The translations under genes and the position numbers were made by a program. The notes under the pieces are model-generated. The model had not been told where the DNA came from. It saw only the letters and a list, made by a program, of their open reading frames with translations, and did no database searches. Shown here one piece after another: positions 12,375 through 22,737 of a stretch of 64,000 bases of DNA. Numbering within the stretch: position 1 is the first letter of the stretch; each line of letters opens with the position of its first letter. Source of the stretch: Haemaphysalis longicornis (Eukaryota > Arthropoda > Arachnida > Ixodida > Ixodidae); contig CM023457.1 in the NCBI GenBank assembly GCA_013339765.2, forward strand, positions 44,504,144 to 44,568,143. Reading direction: 5' to 3'.

Positions 12375-13100
12375 CCACACTCACAGAGAAAATATTTTTT
12401 TTCTGACGCACTCACTCACACTTACGTTCACCAGCCGCCCTCACCCCTCGCCGTGACCCCTCGCACTCACGCTCGCCGCTCGCCCTCACCACTCGCGCTT
12501 ACACTCACCATTCGCCGTCACCACTCGCACTCACTCGTGCTTACAACTCGTCGGCTGCCCTTACACGGGTGTGCTGTGAAGCAGACCCTCCATGAGTCAT
12601 GAACGGAACAGTATTCGTGCATTACGGCGTCAGAAGGCCATCCAAAACCTATTCCTAAATCAACGCGCCACCAGAAAACTAATTTTACGCTGCCGCATAG
12701 CAGAAGCTCAGTGACGACATATTTCCGAAGCTAAAAGCAATCCCGCCATTAAAACCATCACAGCGAACGGCTCCTGCGAAGAATAGCCAAAAGCGAGCAC
12801 AAGCGCCATAGTGGCGCTCACCGCGGTAAGCCCCGCAAATGGAGTGAGTGCACTGAGTCGTGAGTGGTGAACGGGGCTCACGTCGAGTTGCACTCGCACT
12901 CGCGAGTGGTGAGCGGGCCTCTCTGCGAGGGGCTATCGCGAGTGGGGAGTGTGGGTCACTGCGCGTGGAGCTCGCACTCACTCTCGCACTCACTCGCACT
13001 CACACTTGGCACTACAAAACGATGGCGAGGCTCACTCGCCCCTCCCTCATGAGTGGTGAGCGCGGGTGTGTGAGTGCACTCGTGAGTGAGCCTGCCGACC
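12375..13100. repeat. Inverted pair of CTCAC / GAGTG degenerate arrays
   Basis: The segment 12375-12555 is a degenerate array of CTCAC, CACTCGC and CGCTCGC words. The segment 12840-13095 carries the complementary GAGTG, GTGAGTGC and GCGAGTG words, mixed with forward ones. About 280 bases of unrelated sequence separate the arms, so a single strand could fold back. Long open frames here on both strands are by-products of the repeat composition. Confidence 0.65.
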
Positions 13101-13109
13101 TATGCTTCT

Positions 13110-16100
13110 AACTTCGCCTAATCCTATGATATCTCACCCAATGTTTGAGAGCTGCTCTAGGTAAACTTCCCTCGATAGACAGGGTTCGTACGATTAGCGT
13201 TGCCAGAGTCAAGCTGCAACAACGCTCGCTGGATTGTTCTTGTGACCATGGTTTTGTGATGCAGTTCTTAAGAAAGCGCAAGGCTCTTCGACAAAGAAAT
13301 TCGGCCGGCAAATGCATGAAAGCAGTGCACTGGGACAACGGGTGTGCCATGCGGGCGTGAATTTTCCCTTTGCCAACTGCGTCGTCGCTTTATGCCCAAT
13401 GTAACAAAAGTATTCCAGCTTTCTCATTGGTTTTTTACTCGGTGAGAATCAGTAGCGTTGCCGGATTGCGAACATATTCCCAGGAAAGGTCGAACGACTC
13501 GAGCGCGTTCGATCGAGCGGAGAAAGTTTCTCGTCGGGTACTTAAGGATGGGGCTACCATCACATTTTTAGTCAGCTGGACTTTGGAACCCACGCAGGAA
13601 AATCTAGAAATCGGTCCGGCTCTGGTGGCTGATTCAAGCGCGATGCATCTCCTGTGGAGGTCCCCGGTGGTAAAAGATTGCACTACAAGATGCAGTCAGA
13701 GGATGTTTTTTGCTCATCAGGTTCCTTGCTTTACCTGAATACAGATAAAGGGTGAATTAGGCCTTTATGTAGCTTTTGTAGCGAGAGCTACAATGGCCGT
13801 ATTGTCGCCGTTTCGCTGTGGCCGGTGGCCGCACCGCGAGCCGAGCGGTTGCCTAGCAGTACCACCGCAGGATGTCAGCGCCGCTCGCCGCGCCATCTGC
13901 CAATGACGTCAGAGGAGGACCCTGGTGAAACCGCGTTGCAACAACAGCGGAGGAGCCGGTCGTTGCATCCGTATGTATAGAAGGAATGGCTCGGTGGTAT
14001 TCGGCGTAAGATATGGAAAGTGAGTCCTAGACACTGAAAGAAGCCAGGCTTCGTCGTTAAAACGAAACCAAGAGGAGGCAGCGATCCGAGGAGAAGGAGG
14101 AAGAACGAGCCACATGCCTCGAGAACCGTGGTAAGAACGAAGCGGCCGGGCGAGTGCATTCAGATGAGGATGGTTCATTGTCTAGTTCGGCATCTCGTGA
14201 CATTAACCGTACCTCTCCCTATGCAAACCAAGGCATAACTGAGTTAAGTCAAAGCCAATTTTTACCGTCAAGTAGAGATGGGTGCATTGTTCGCGATACA
14301 TATTTTAACGTTTATTTACTTGTTCAATTCATAGTGAAAAATGTGGTTTAATGCGAAAATATCACCTTATGGCGCTAACCGGTCCCGAGATCTCTCTAAC
14401 AAATAATCTTAAGAACCGTGGCCAATTATGCCACTGTTCCTTGAGCAGTACTAGCCACGTGAAGGACTCTGCCAGACACATCTTATGCGCAGCACAGACT
14501 CGGTTGTCTGCCATATGCCAATTTAAGCAATCCTACTGAGCAGCAGTATGAAATCTATAACACCAGCGGTCGCCTAAACATCCTCCGACAGTGAAGAATA
14601 TCTACTAGGAAAGAAACAGGAATAAATAATGCCTTTTTGCCAACGCAAAGTCTGTTTCCCTATAGGGCCCAGTCAGCAGCCCTTTTTTATAGCACGGACC
14701 GTTTAATTCTACGACAAAGGAAACAAAAAAGTAGACTTTTTGTGTTAATGATTTTAAAAATATTTTCTCCTCTTAGTTCTGTTGTGCGAATCATTGGTCT
14801 GAATGCTGTCTAGTGATGGCTGGAAGGCCGAGCACTGTTCGTATGTGTAAGCAGGTTATAACGACGAGAATTGCAGAAATACGCATACCATGTGCCCAGG
14901 TTCGTGCAGTAGGCGCACGTCATGGCACAGGCGCCCTCTAGAACAAAATTTGGGAAGGACGTTAAGACAATGTGGGCATATCCTATCCTTAATCGTTGCC
15001 ATTAAGAAATAGAATAGAATAACGCGCCGTCGTTATTCTCACTTGCTCTCGTGCAGCACCGGACTGCCCTGCCGATAGACCCTGCCCACAGCGGGTTCGA
15101 GAGCGAGCCACGGTCTCTCGCCGCACGTGTATGTTGTCAGTCACTTCACCTGGGAAGCGATATCTTTCATAACACAGGGGTTTATTACGCGGACAACCGT
15201 GATACAAACGCTACACTGCACTACGCACCTAGCCCCTGGGGGATACACCCGTCAGCGTGTGCCCAGCCTTTAGTCGGGCAGCAGTTAGCGTCCGCCGGCG
15301 TTGTCCGGCTGCAACGCTCGCTGACATAGGGGGAGGGGGCTCTCTGTGGCCGCTACACACTTCAAGCCGCTCGACTCGACCGGGCGGCATCGGCGCTCGT
15401 CCGCTGACCTTAGACGGCAGAAGCCGCCACAGCGCGGACTCGGGGGCAACCAAACAAGGAGTGGAATGTGCCCGCGGAGACTCGCCGGACATCCTAGATA
15501 AACGCACTGACGCAAATCAATGCATGCGCAAAGCGACACGGCGGGTGCCGTGACTATACAACCTCCTTGGCCGTAACCCACGGAAGTGGGAAACAACGGC
15601 CAATGCAAGAAACGGCCAAAAGTGGCCGAAAGGCATTTACGTACCACGCGATCGCTGCGCGTCCCAAGGGCGGTCTCTCCGGGGAGTCTCCTGCGCCCAT
15701 CCCCTGTCGCCTGGTAGAGAGAGGAGGGAGGCGCGCGAGCATCGCCCTCGTGCCACAAGGAGGAGGACGTCGCTAGCGTCTCTTCGCCCCGCTTGGAGCT
15801 TCGCCCCCACAACAATCAGCTACACAGCGACCGGTAGGGCGATGAATGTCAACGTTGATATCACGTATCTTGCATCGTATGCATCACTTGCAAACATGAA
15901 ATATCGGTGATGTTTTCCCGCAAAAAAAAATATCCCCTTGTACTAAAACAGGGGCCGGAAAGTGACCGCGAGTCCAATGGTATCGGCGGAATACCAAGAC
16001 GTAGCATTAATGTATCTGGGTTATTCAAAATTAAGTCGAACTCAGGCACAAGCCACTTAACCTTCACGAATGCGCCTCCTTTGCCGACAGGGAGAGTCAC

Positions 16101-16500
16101 AGGATGCGAAATAAATCCACGAAAAGTATACTGCTTGTACGTGTATTGCGCATGTATTCTGCGCGATTTTTGTGTTTTGTTTCCTTACGCCGCTGTTACG
16201 AGGGCTGTTCTCGTTGTTTAAAAAATAATACCGCTGCTAGTGATTGTGAGAGGTGGCGCCCTCAGGGCCACCTCAAACATCTTCCCTGTATATATCAGCA
16301 ATAAAGTTTTTCAGACAGACAGCTCCCCGTGATTTATTGGAAGTATTTGATCTCGCCAGGCGCTGCTGACGGCAGCCGACTTTTTTATCCGCGTACAGTG
16401 CTCCGCGATAAGGCTCCCTGAAGAAAACATTTCCACTCAAGCAGCTTTCGTAAAAGGAGCAAAGTATCGCAGATAGGTACAGACATGCCAATCCTAGCCG
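13110..16500. other. No gene recognised
   Basis: The segment 13800-14110 is GC-rich with a CCAATGACGTCA word at 13899-13910 and could be a promoter or retroelement 5' end. The segment 15285-15815 has a long minus open frame with no domain. An 8-bp perfect inverted repeat GAGGTGGC/GCCACCTC (16250-16274) precedes AATAAA at 16300-16305, followed by a CAGA-rich tail, as at a retroelement 3' end. Confidence 0.3.
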
Positions 16501-16585
16501 CTATTATCTTGCGAACCGATAGTGGGCGCTTTTTCGCAATGCTGGACGTTCGTCGACTGCATTCCTTTATTAGGCAGTCTGGGCG

Positions 16586-16870
16586 ATGGCTGCCACCGAC
16601 GTGCATTACACTGTGTTCGGTTTCCACAGCCGCATAGACTGGAAGCCCACCGTGTTCATAGACGGCTTGCCGAAGAACAGGGTGTGCAGTGCCTGCGGTC
16701 TGGTTCCGGCTACAATAGCACTATTACCCTGCAACCATCTCCTCTGCAGCAGATGCTATGACGGCAGCGGTGACGGAGAGCGCCTAGTATGCCCACTGGA
16801 TAAAGATATCGGCAAACCAGAAGACGTAATCTGGTCAACGCTCACGACAGATAACCTCCTAGGGCGTAAG
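16586..16870 (+). CDS. TRAF-like protein, exon 1 (RING finger)
   Basis: The ATG at 16586 opens a 95-codon exon ending exactly at a GTAGGT donor (16871). It encodes a RING finger with ligands C34-x2-C37-x11-C49-x-H51-x2-C54-x2-C57-x11-C69-x2-D72. The final Asp in place of Cys is what TRAF6-type RINGs have. By family knowledge such proteins are cytoplasmic adaptors and E3 ubiquitin ligases that couple receptors of the Toll/TNF type to NF-kB and JNK signalling. Phase 0 splicing to 20308 joins it to the TRAF zinc fingers. The 5' UTR start is not resolved; no TATA box is evident just upstream. Confidence 0.88.
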
Positions 16871-16929
16871 GTAGGTGGTGTGCGTAATCCTATTTCTACG
16901 GTTTAAAAGTAGCGCAATAATTTGGTGCA

Positions 16930-17165
16930 ACCCGCCGCGGTGACTCAGTGGCTAAGGCGTTGCGTTGCTGAGCACGAGGTCACGGGTTCGATTCCTGGCC
17001 GCAGCGGCCGTTTTCCTGATGGAGGCGAAAAGCAAAAACGCCCGTGTGTACGAGATTTCAGCGGACGTTAAAGATCCCCAGGTGGTCCAAATTAATCCGG
17101 ACCCCTTCACTGCGGCGCGCCTCATCGCCTGCGTTGCGTCGGCGCGTTAAACCCTACAATCAACG
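16930..17165 (+). mobile_element. tRNA-derived SINE (Ruka-like) with perfect target-site duplication
   Basis: The element starts with a tRNA-like head. It has a box A-like word (GTGACTCAGTGG, near 16940-16951) and box B GGGTTCGATTCC (near 16984-16995). A tRNA-unrelated body of about 165 bases follows. The 14-bp sequence AATAATTTGGTGCA occurs at 16916-16929 and again at 17166-17179, giving exact insertion boundaries. The head and body resemble the Ruka SINE family described from ticks (identified from memory). It sits in the sense orientation in the TRAF-like intron. Confidence 0.85.
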
Positions 17166-18094
17166 AATAATTTGGTGCACTTCTCAAGTATGACTGTTTA
17201 GTAGGATGTTATTTGTTATGGCGTTCCTCTACCAACACTTCGGGAATTGTTTCTGAGGCGCGCTTCAGAAATGCGCATGGTAAATAGGTACTTGAAGTCG
17301 GACGTTAACTGTGGGTTTTTTCTCGTTTTTGGTGGGTTGACGTAACTGCGCGCTGCGTCGTGTTTCTATGGACTTATTCGATGGTAGCCCAAGAAACGTT
17401 TACGTCACTCTTCGGGCTTGGATGATGCAACACAGTGGCTTGAGTTCATGATAACGGTGAGGGGCATTGAGCCGGCGTGGTTTATCAAATAGAAGTGCCT
17501 TTTCTGATACTGCCGCTCAAGAAGCATAGTTAGGGGTGACTTTTAGGTACAGGTCGCCTGCGAGGCAGCTTCGCGCTTCGGTAACAAAGACACTTCCTTT
17601 CAATTAAATTCTCATGCACCTTAAAACCCCGTGGTGTAACTGCAACTTGTAGCGTATCCTCCTGTATACTTGAGAATGTGTGTTAAATGTGACGAGATTT
17701 TTTCGCTACTTCAGTAGCGCCTATATTCCAGGTTCTACAACACCACTACGAGGAAGCTCACAGCATGTGGTAAACGTTCGTACAAAACCCGCCGAAAAAC
17801 ATACAAAGGGACGAAACAGGCAAATGGATTTATCGCCGTAAATTCGTACCATTTAGCCCAGATCCCGGCACGTCTGCTAGTTGTTCTATTTAGGGCGAGG
17901 GCAGTGCAAAGAAGAGCTTGCGTTCGGGCAAGTTGGTATTCCACAACGTATATCTTAAGCGTACAAAAAAACACACGGACACATAAGACACGGAAAAGCG
18001 CTACTTCCAACTGAATTTTATTGAATCAGGGAGAAATATTAGCAGCAAAAAGACAGGAGATACAGAAAAGGTTACTATCGTACAGTGATTAAAA

Positions 18095-18640
18095 CAATTG
18101 AATCGCTTGGCCCTGTCCCACACGTGTCAGTCATTACCACGACCTGTTCTTTTTTAAGAACGCTGCCTCCTTATCGGACAAGGCTACCGATGTCGTGCCG
18201 ACACACTCGAAATCGCCTAGCTACCTTTCAGCTGCCTCCACTATCTCACGCGTGCGCTGATCAGAGTTGTGAAACAGTATCACAGAGTTTCGAAAATACG
18301 GGTCACACCTGGGGCATTCACCGCAGCGAGTTGACAGGTTCCCATTCTTTGTTTTGTGTACGTTATGATGTTCGCGCAACCTGGAGTTGAAGCACCGTGC
18401 CGTCTGCCCTACATATACCCTTCCGCAGGCTAACGGAACACGTTACACACCCCCTCTATCGCATTTCACGTACTTGTTATGGTGTCCAACACTTACAGGC
18501 GAAAATTTTACAGACGAAAATTTCGAACTCTCGCTCACAATGGCGTCGAAAGAGCACAACGGCACAGCTTCTGGCATTTTCGTAGTGCAGTTGCAAGGGC
18601 ATCGTGTGGCCCTACGTCTCCCGCACTGAGCAAGGTTTAA
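18095..18640 (-). pseudogene. Penelope-like retroelement fragment with GIY-YIG endonuclease motif
   Basis: Minus-strand translation gives the Penelope-type endonuclease core RVPLACGRVYVGQTARC near 18442-18390, followed by NSRLREHH. A Cys/His cluster (RCGECPRC) and a LSDKEAAFL tail follow. An in-frame TAA at 18445-18443 replaces the residue just before the core. The RT part and the termini are missing. Penelope-like elements carry this endonuclease C-terminal to the RT, so this is the 3' part of a dead copy. Confidence 0.75.
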
Positions 18641-19437
18641 AGTTCACAGAATGGAATGCATGACTTTATTACAAGAGGAGGCCAATAGGCCCTGGTGTGG
18701 GGCACGGGGAAAAGGGGAGGGGAAGATTGTTCATATAAGTTCACAGAAAAAAATCTAGGATGTGGTAGTTACACTTCGTACAGCCAAAGCCGAACGTACG
18801 CGCATGCGCCTACCTAAACGCATCGAGCCCCAGTTACCGTGTTTCCGTGCGTGCTTTTGCAACGTGGTAGGAGCATCCAAGGCCTAATTAGTCGGCAGTC
18901 TGCTATGATTCCTCCGTCTCGCCTTACGTAATACTCCTTCCTGACGCTAGGCACAGGACTGCTTCACTGGCCACAACTCGCAGCATGTAGAAGCGGAAAA
19001 AAATATCGGTACAGTTTCGTGTCACTGATCAACCAAGTTGCATCGCCAGAATCATAATTATAATATTATCTTCTCAGGCCACTGGATACAAGAACGGGCC
19101 ATCCCAAGCCAAAAAAGACTTGTCCGGCCATGTCTTGTTGCACTAAGCGCGTCTTTGGGTTTGCAAGCATGGCAACACTTATCCGGGTGTCGCGATACGC
19201 GGCTTGATCCCAGGGTGCCACACATTGTTTTTCAAGCTTGGGAAAGGGTGTAATAAACGTGCGAAACAACGAAGGTATAACGAAGTTTGGAGGCCGCTTA
19301 GGTAAAGCGAAAAGCGGTAGCACGATCGGGACCCGTTTGCAGCGCACGAAATTTTTCTGAGCAGTGAAATCTTTCCGCTCGGGCTGACACGTCATCTGCT
19401 GGGGTAGCAGCTTGCAGTAACTTTGGAGAAGGAAGAG

Positions 19438-19935
19438 GAAAACATTTATTGAACGTGGTGTTTGGTGGGTATGGCTTCTCAGTTCAAGAGTGCCTGTGCC
19501 GTCTTTGCCAGCGTAGCTCTGCCCACAAAATAGCCTACCCGGCAAGATGCGAGCTCGACAGTATGGTTACCCACTGTTCAGGGATAGGGGAAAGGGAGGG
19601 AGCGGTGACAGACCTTTGTTGTCCTTATTCTCCCAGATGATGTGAGGGAGTGCGCCCGGTATTCTACAAAATTTGCATAGTGGATCATAATGTGTCCGAA
19701 ATTGTATGTTCATTTGAATGGAGAGGAGGAAACTATTGCTTTGGAGCAACTTGAAAGTCGCTGACTGAGCTTTTGTCAGCTGTTGGTGCGGCGCTGGGAC
19801 AATCTTTCTGCTTAGCTTGTAATGTTCCGTGACTGCATAGTAGGTCGTTAGGGGGTAGCTCCGGTTTCTTCTTCCGGGGTTCTGGTCAGCGAGGACTTGC
19901 AAGTGAAATGGGCCAAACTCGTTGCCTTTCATACA
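19438..19935 (-). pseudogene. 3' end of a non-LTR retrotransposon (R1/I-like group), truncated
   Basis: The minus-strand frame from 19932 encodes the region downstream of the RNase H domain, with a CKFC...H zinc-knuckle-like motif (LCKFCRIPGALPHIIWE). The last Cys is replaced. AATAAA on the minus strand near 19447 is followed by a TTTTCC/CTTC tail ending about 19425-19438. A similar C-terminal region with CPFC...H...C occurs in the LINE at 48550-49500. Confidence 0.55.
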
Positions 19936-20307
19936 AGATTCTCAAAGGTCTTTAAACATGAGCTCGCCAGGAGGAAGAGCGTCTCAGGAAGAAAAGCTAC
20001 GTCCCGATGTCCCTTCTCCTATGCCACACTCTCACCACCGAAGTAATCTGCCAATAGAACCATGACGTAGACCTACGTGTGCTATTGGAGGGTGAAAAGA
20101 ATCCGGGGGAGACTTCTAATTTCCTCCTGGACAGTGAGTGCATCTTGGAGATCATGTTACGTCCCGGTATTTCGGATAACGTCATGGGGCATAATGTGGT
20201 TGGTCCTGTCTCGTCTTCCGACTAACCTTGTCTCTCACATATGTTGTGATACGGTTTTTGTTTCCTAATCACCAGCTTTACACACCGCTGTTGAATTACT
20301 TGCGCAG

Positions 20308-21546
20308 ATTCAGTGCTGGAACACGAGCAGCGGTTGCGACGTCGTGGGGGAAGTGATCAAGGTCCTGGATCATTTCGAGAATGACTGCCAGTACCACGCC
20401 GTCACCTGCTCCCTCTGCAAGCAAAGCATGGCCTACAAAGAAGTTCTTGGTCACCTAAAAACCCACGACTGCTTAGTCAAAGAGGTCAAGACTGCAAACA
20501 ACAACCACGCAATTACGGATGCCGGCATCACGACATTTGTAAGCGCGGTTGAAGACCTTCGGAACCAGCTGTCTTTGCAAACTTGTTTTTATGAAACAAA
20601 AGAAGATTTCTCGGGTCACGCGCAAGTTTTTAGGGAACGGGCAGCCGCCGAAACGCTTCTAGCGGCATCCGTGCACACCTTGAATAACACGCTTCAAGAA
20701 AGCATCCGCCAGAGCCACGCTGCTTCTCGTACAACTGCCCAGGAGCTGGCATTCACGCGGAACAGCATCAATGCGATGACCAACACGCTAAGTGAGGTGG
20801 TAGTGCTAGCAGATAAAACGAATACATTGATAAGCACCTCCACCGAAAATACCAGTCAAATGTCCACAGTCTGCCGCGGCATACAACAAAAACTGAATGA
20901 CTTGACTCTCTCTTCAGCAGAGGGCATGGAAAGAACTGAAAAACGACTGGATTCACTAGAGAAAATTGGTCGTGAGCTCTTCAACCACAGGGCGGAATTT
21001 CAGGAAAGGTTGGAAGGGCTAAACGAGCGTTTAACTGCCGAGGTGTGCGGGAAGCTTTCTGTTGTAGTGAACGCTTCAAAAGCAATCTTGCAAAACACGC
21101 TCAGTGTTTCTGAGCCCTTCCTATGGGACATTGAAAAGTGGTCGGAACTAAAAGAGGAAGCTACCTCAAAGGGAGAAGCTACGGCTCTGTCTGCGAGCCC
21201 TAAATACTTTTACGGGTATTCAATTCTTCCAGGGGTTAAAATTAAGAAAGGGGACGGAGATTTAAACGTTCATTTGTATTATCACGTTTGTCAAGGAGAC
21301 TATGATCTGCTACTAGATTGGCCTATTAAAAGGACCCTGATGATACAAGTCTTGGATGCAGAAAGAAAGGAACTTCCCGAATACGCTAGTGTAGACACTT
21401 GGATTGGGGCCTTGAATGGGCATAAAATGCCCACGAACGCAAGAAACAACTATGTATGGAGCACTAGATCTATCAAGGTGACAGACATCGAGAGAAATCT
21501 CTGTGTGCAAGATGACAAGGTCTCTGTCAAGTTTACGGTGTCATAG
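20308..21546 (+). CDS. TRAF-like protein, exon 2 (TRAF zinc fingers, coiled coil, MATH domain)
   Basis: This exon supplies residues 96-507 and the stop. Two TRAF-type zinc fingers can be read: C98, C105, H117, C122 and then C129, C132, H144, H148 (C150 adjacent). Residues about 165-350 are polar and heptad-like with many Leu, Glu and Thr, fitting the TRAF-N coiled coil. Residues about 366-507 are a MATH (TRAF-C) domain, with the WDIEKW start, a YGYSILPG strand, a GDYDLLLDWP block and a closing VSVKFTVS. The domain order RING, ZnF, coiled coil, MATH is that of a complete TRAF6-like adaptor, and 507 residues is a normal length. No frame damage is visible. Ticks have several related TRAF-like genes; I cannot say which paralogue this is. 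Confidence 0.9.
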   Translation: MQCWNTSSGCDVVGEVIKVLDHFENDCQYHAVTCSLCKQSMAYKEVLGHLKTHDCLVKEVKTANNNHAITDAGITTFVSAVEDLRNQLSLQTCFYETKEDFSGHAQVFRERAAAETLLAASVHTLNNTLQESIRQSHAASRTTAQELAFTRNSINAMTNTLSEVVVLADKTNTLISTSTENTSQMSTVCRGIQQKLNDLTLSSAEGMERTEKRLDSLEKIGRELFNHRAEFQERLEGLNERLTAEVCGKLSVVVNASKAILQNTLSVSEPFLWDIEKWSELKEEATSKGEATALSASPKYFYGYSILPGVKIKKGDGDLNVHLYYHVCQGDYDLLLDWPIKRTLMIQVLDAERKELPEYASVDTWIGALNGHKMPTNARNNYVWSTRSIKVTDIERNLCVQDDKVSVKFTVS

Positions 21547-21642
21547 CCAAAGCTAAGACATTTTTTTGTACATAGTAGAGGGGAGAGTGCGTGAATGCAG
21601 GTTTGTAAAACCGCAGCACATGCCAGTGCAAGCGATTTTGTT

Positions 21643-21648
21643 AATAAA
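21643..21648 (+). promoter_or_regulatory. Poly(A) signal of the TRAF-like gene
   Basis: AATAAA lies 97 bases after the stop codon, a normal distance for a short 3' UTR. Confidence 0.7.
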
Positions 21649-21669
21649 ACAAAACTATTCAAATTCGTT

Positions 21670-22735
21670 CGTCGAATTTCTTTCTGGCTGTTAGGTGGTA
21701 GACAAAAACGAAGTTATATCAGTCGATGTATAAGAATTCCATTTATTTTAACCATCCTCTGTTGATTGGCCGATCCCCGTATTGGGTATGTGCCATCCCT
21801 AAAGGCGCAACAACAACAACAACAATTTGGAGCGCGTGTGTTCACATTAAGGAAAGGCTTTTTCTTTCGTTAACGTGTCAGGGTGCGGACCATGATTCTT
21901 GGCTGAATGAGGATGGTTGAAGGACCCTGCATTGAAATATTTTGAAGGATGAGAGAACATCAATTACACTCCTCAAACCCCTGAGCGGTGTCATTGGGAT
22001 TTTTGAAGCTACTGAAACGGCGACAAAACCTAGAAAAAAAAGTCACGGGTGAACAAGCACGGGCTTTGCGCTTGTCTCGTCCTTCCTGTATGTGCTGTCT
22101 TTTCCGAGCAAAGCGCTTTCAGGATTTCTTCTGCAAAGGAACAATTAAGGTGGTGGTCACACTCCCTCATCTCGCACTGCCAGGTTGCGACGATGCATTG
22201 TAGCCGCTGTAGCGCTTCGCTTTGTACCACAGACATGGCTAATGTATGATTAGAAAACAGACGTTTTGTAGATTCCGATACGGCCAAATGGTGTATTTCA
22301 TTCAGCTAATTTGGCCTCAGAAGGACCAGCCAAATTTTAAACTGAAAAACCGTACTTTTGCTTCGCTTGCTTCGGCATTTCCAATAATTGCAGAAAACGA
22401 TTCGACGTAATAATGTGTGGTTTCGTTTGCGCATAGAGTACTTGTTGATTGAGGTAATTTCGGTTGAAAGGTCTGTTTCAGCGCATAAATTTTGCTATAG
22501 GACCGTTAAAAATTAGCTAGAATAGGAAAAAATTCATTTGCAGTAAACGTTTACGTGGCTCAACGCAGAACAACGTGTTTCTGTATGCTGCCCAAACTTC
22601 CCTGGATTTCGTCCAGCGGTTCTTAAGTTATTTCGGTTTAAATACGGCCGTTTACACGCGCACATGATCTCTTGTGTGCACGTTTGGAGCACTCCTGTTA
22701 AAGATCTACTACCAATATTTTTGAACTTTCAATAC
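21670..22735. other. No gene recognised
   Basis: Downstream flank of the TRAF-like gene. A (CAA)n run of about 16 bases lies near 21809-21824. Nothing else supported. Confidence 0.3.
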
Positions 22736-22737
22736 TA

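Larger units (their letters stand above)
16871..20307 (+). other. TRAF-like gene intron, 3.4 kb, loaded with retroelements
   Basis: The intron is bounded by GTAGGT and a pyrimidine-poor TTGCGCAG acceptor (ending 20307). A second AG six bases downstream (ATTCAG, 20308-20313) would remove two residues without changing frame. The intron holds a SINE (16930-17165), a Penelope-like fragment (18095-18640) and a LINE 3' end (19438-19935). The stretches 17180-18090, 18645-19435 and 19940-20300 show nothing I can identify. Confidence 0.75.

Noticed and set aside
12685..13111. Overlapping open frames on both strands
   Set aside because: By-products of the CTCAC/GAGTG arrays; the translations are repeats of the same words.
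15285..15815. 176-codon minus-strand open frame
   Set aside because: GC-rich region with open frames on both strands, Arg/Pro/Cys-rich without a recognisable domain or splice context.
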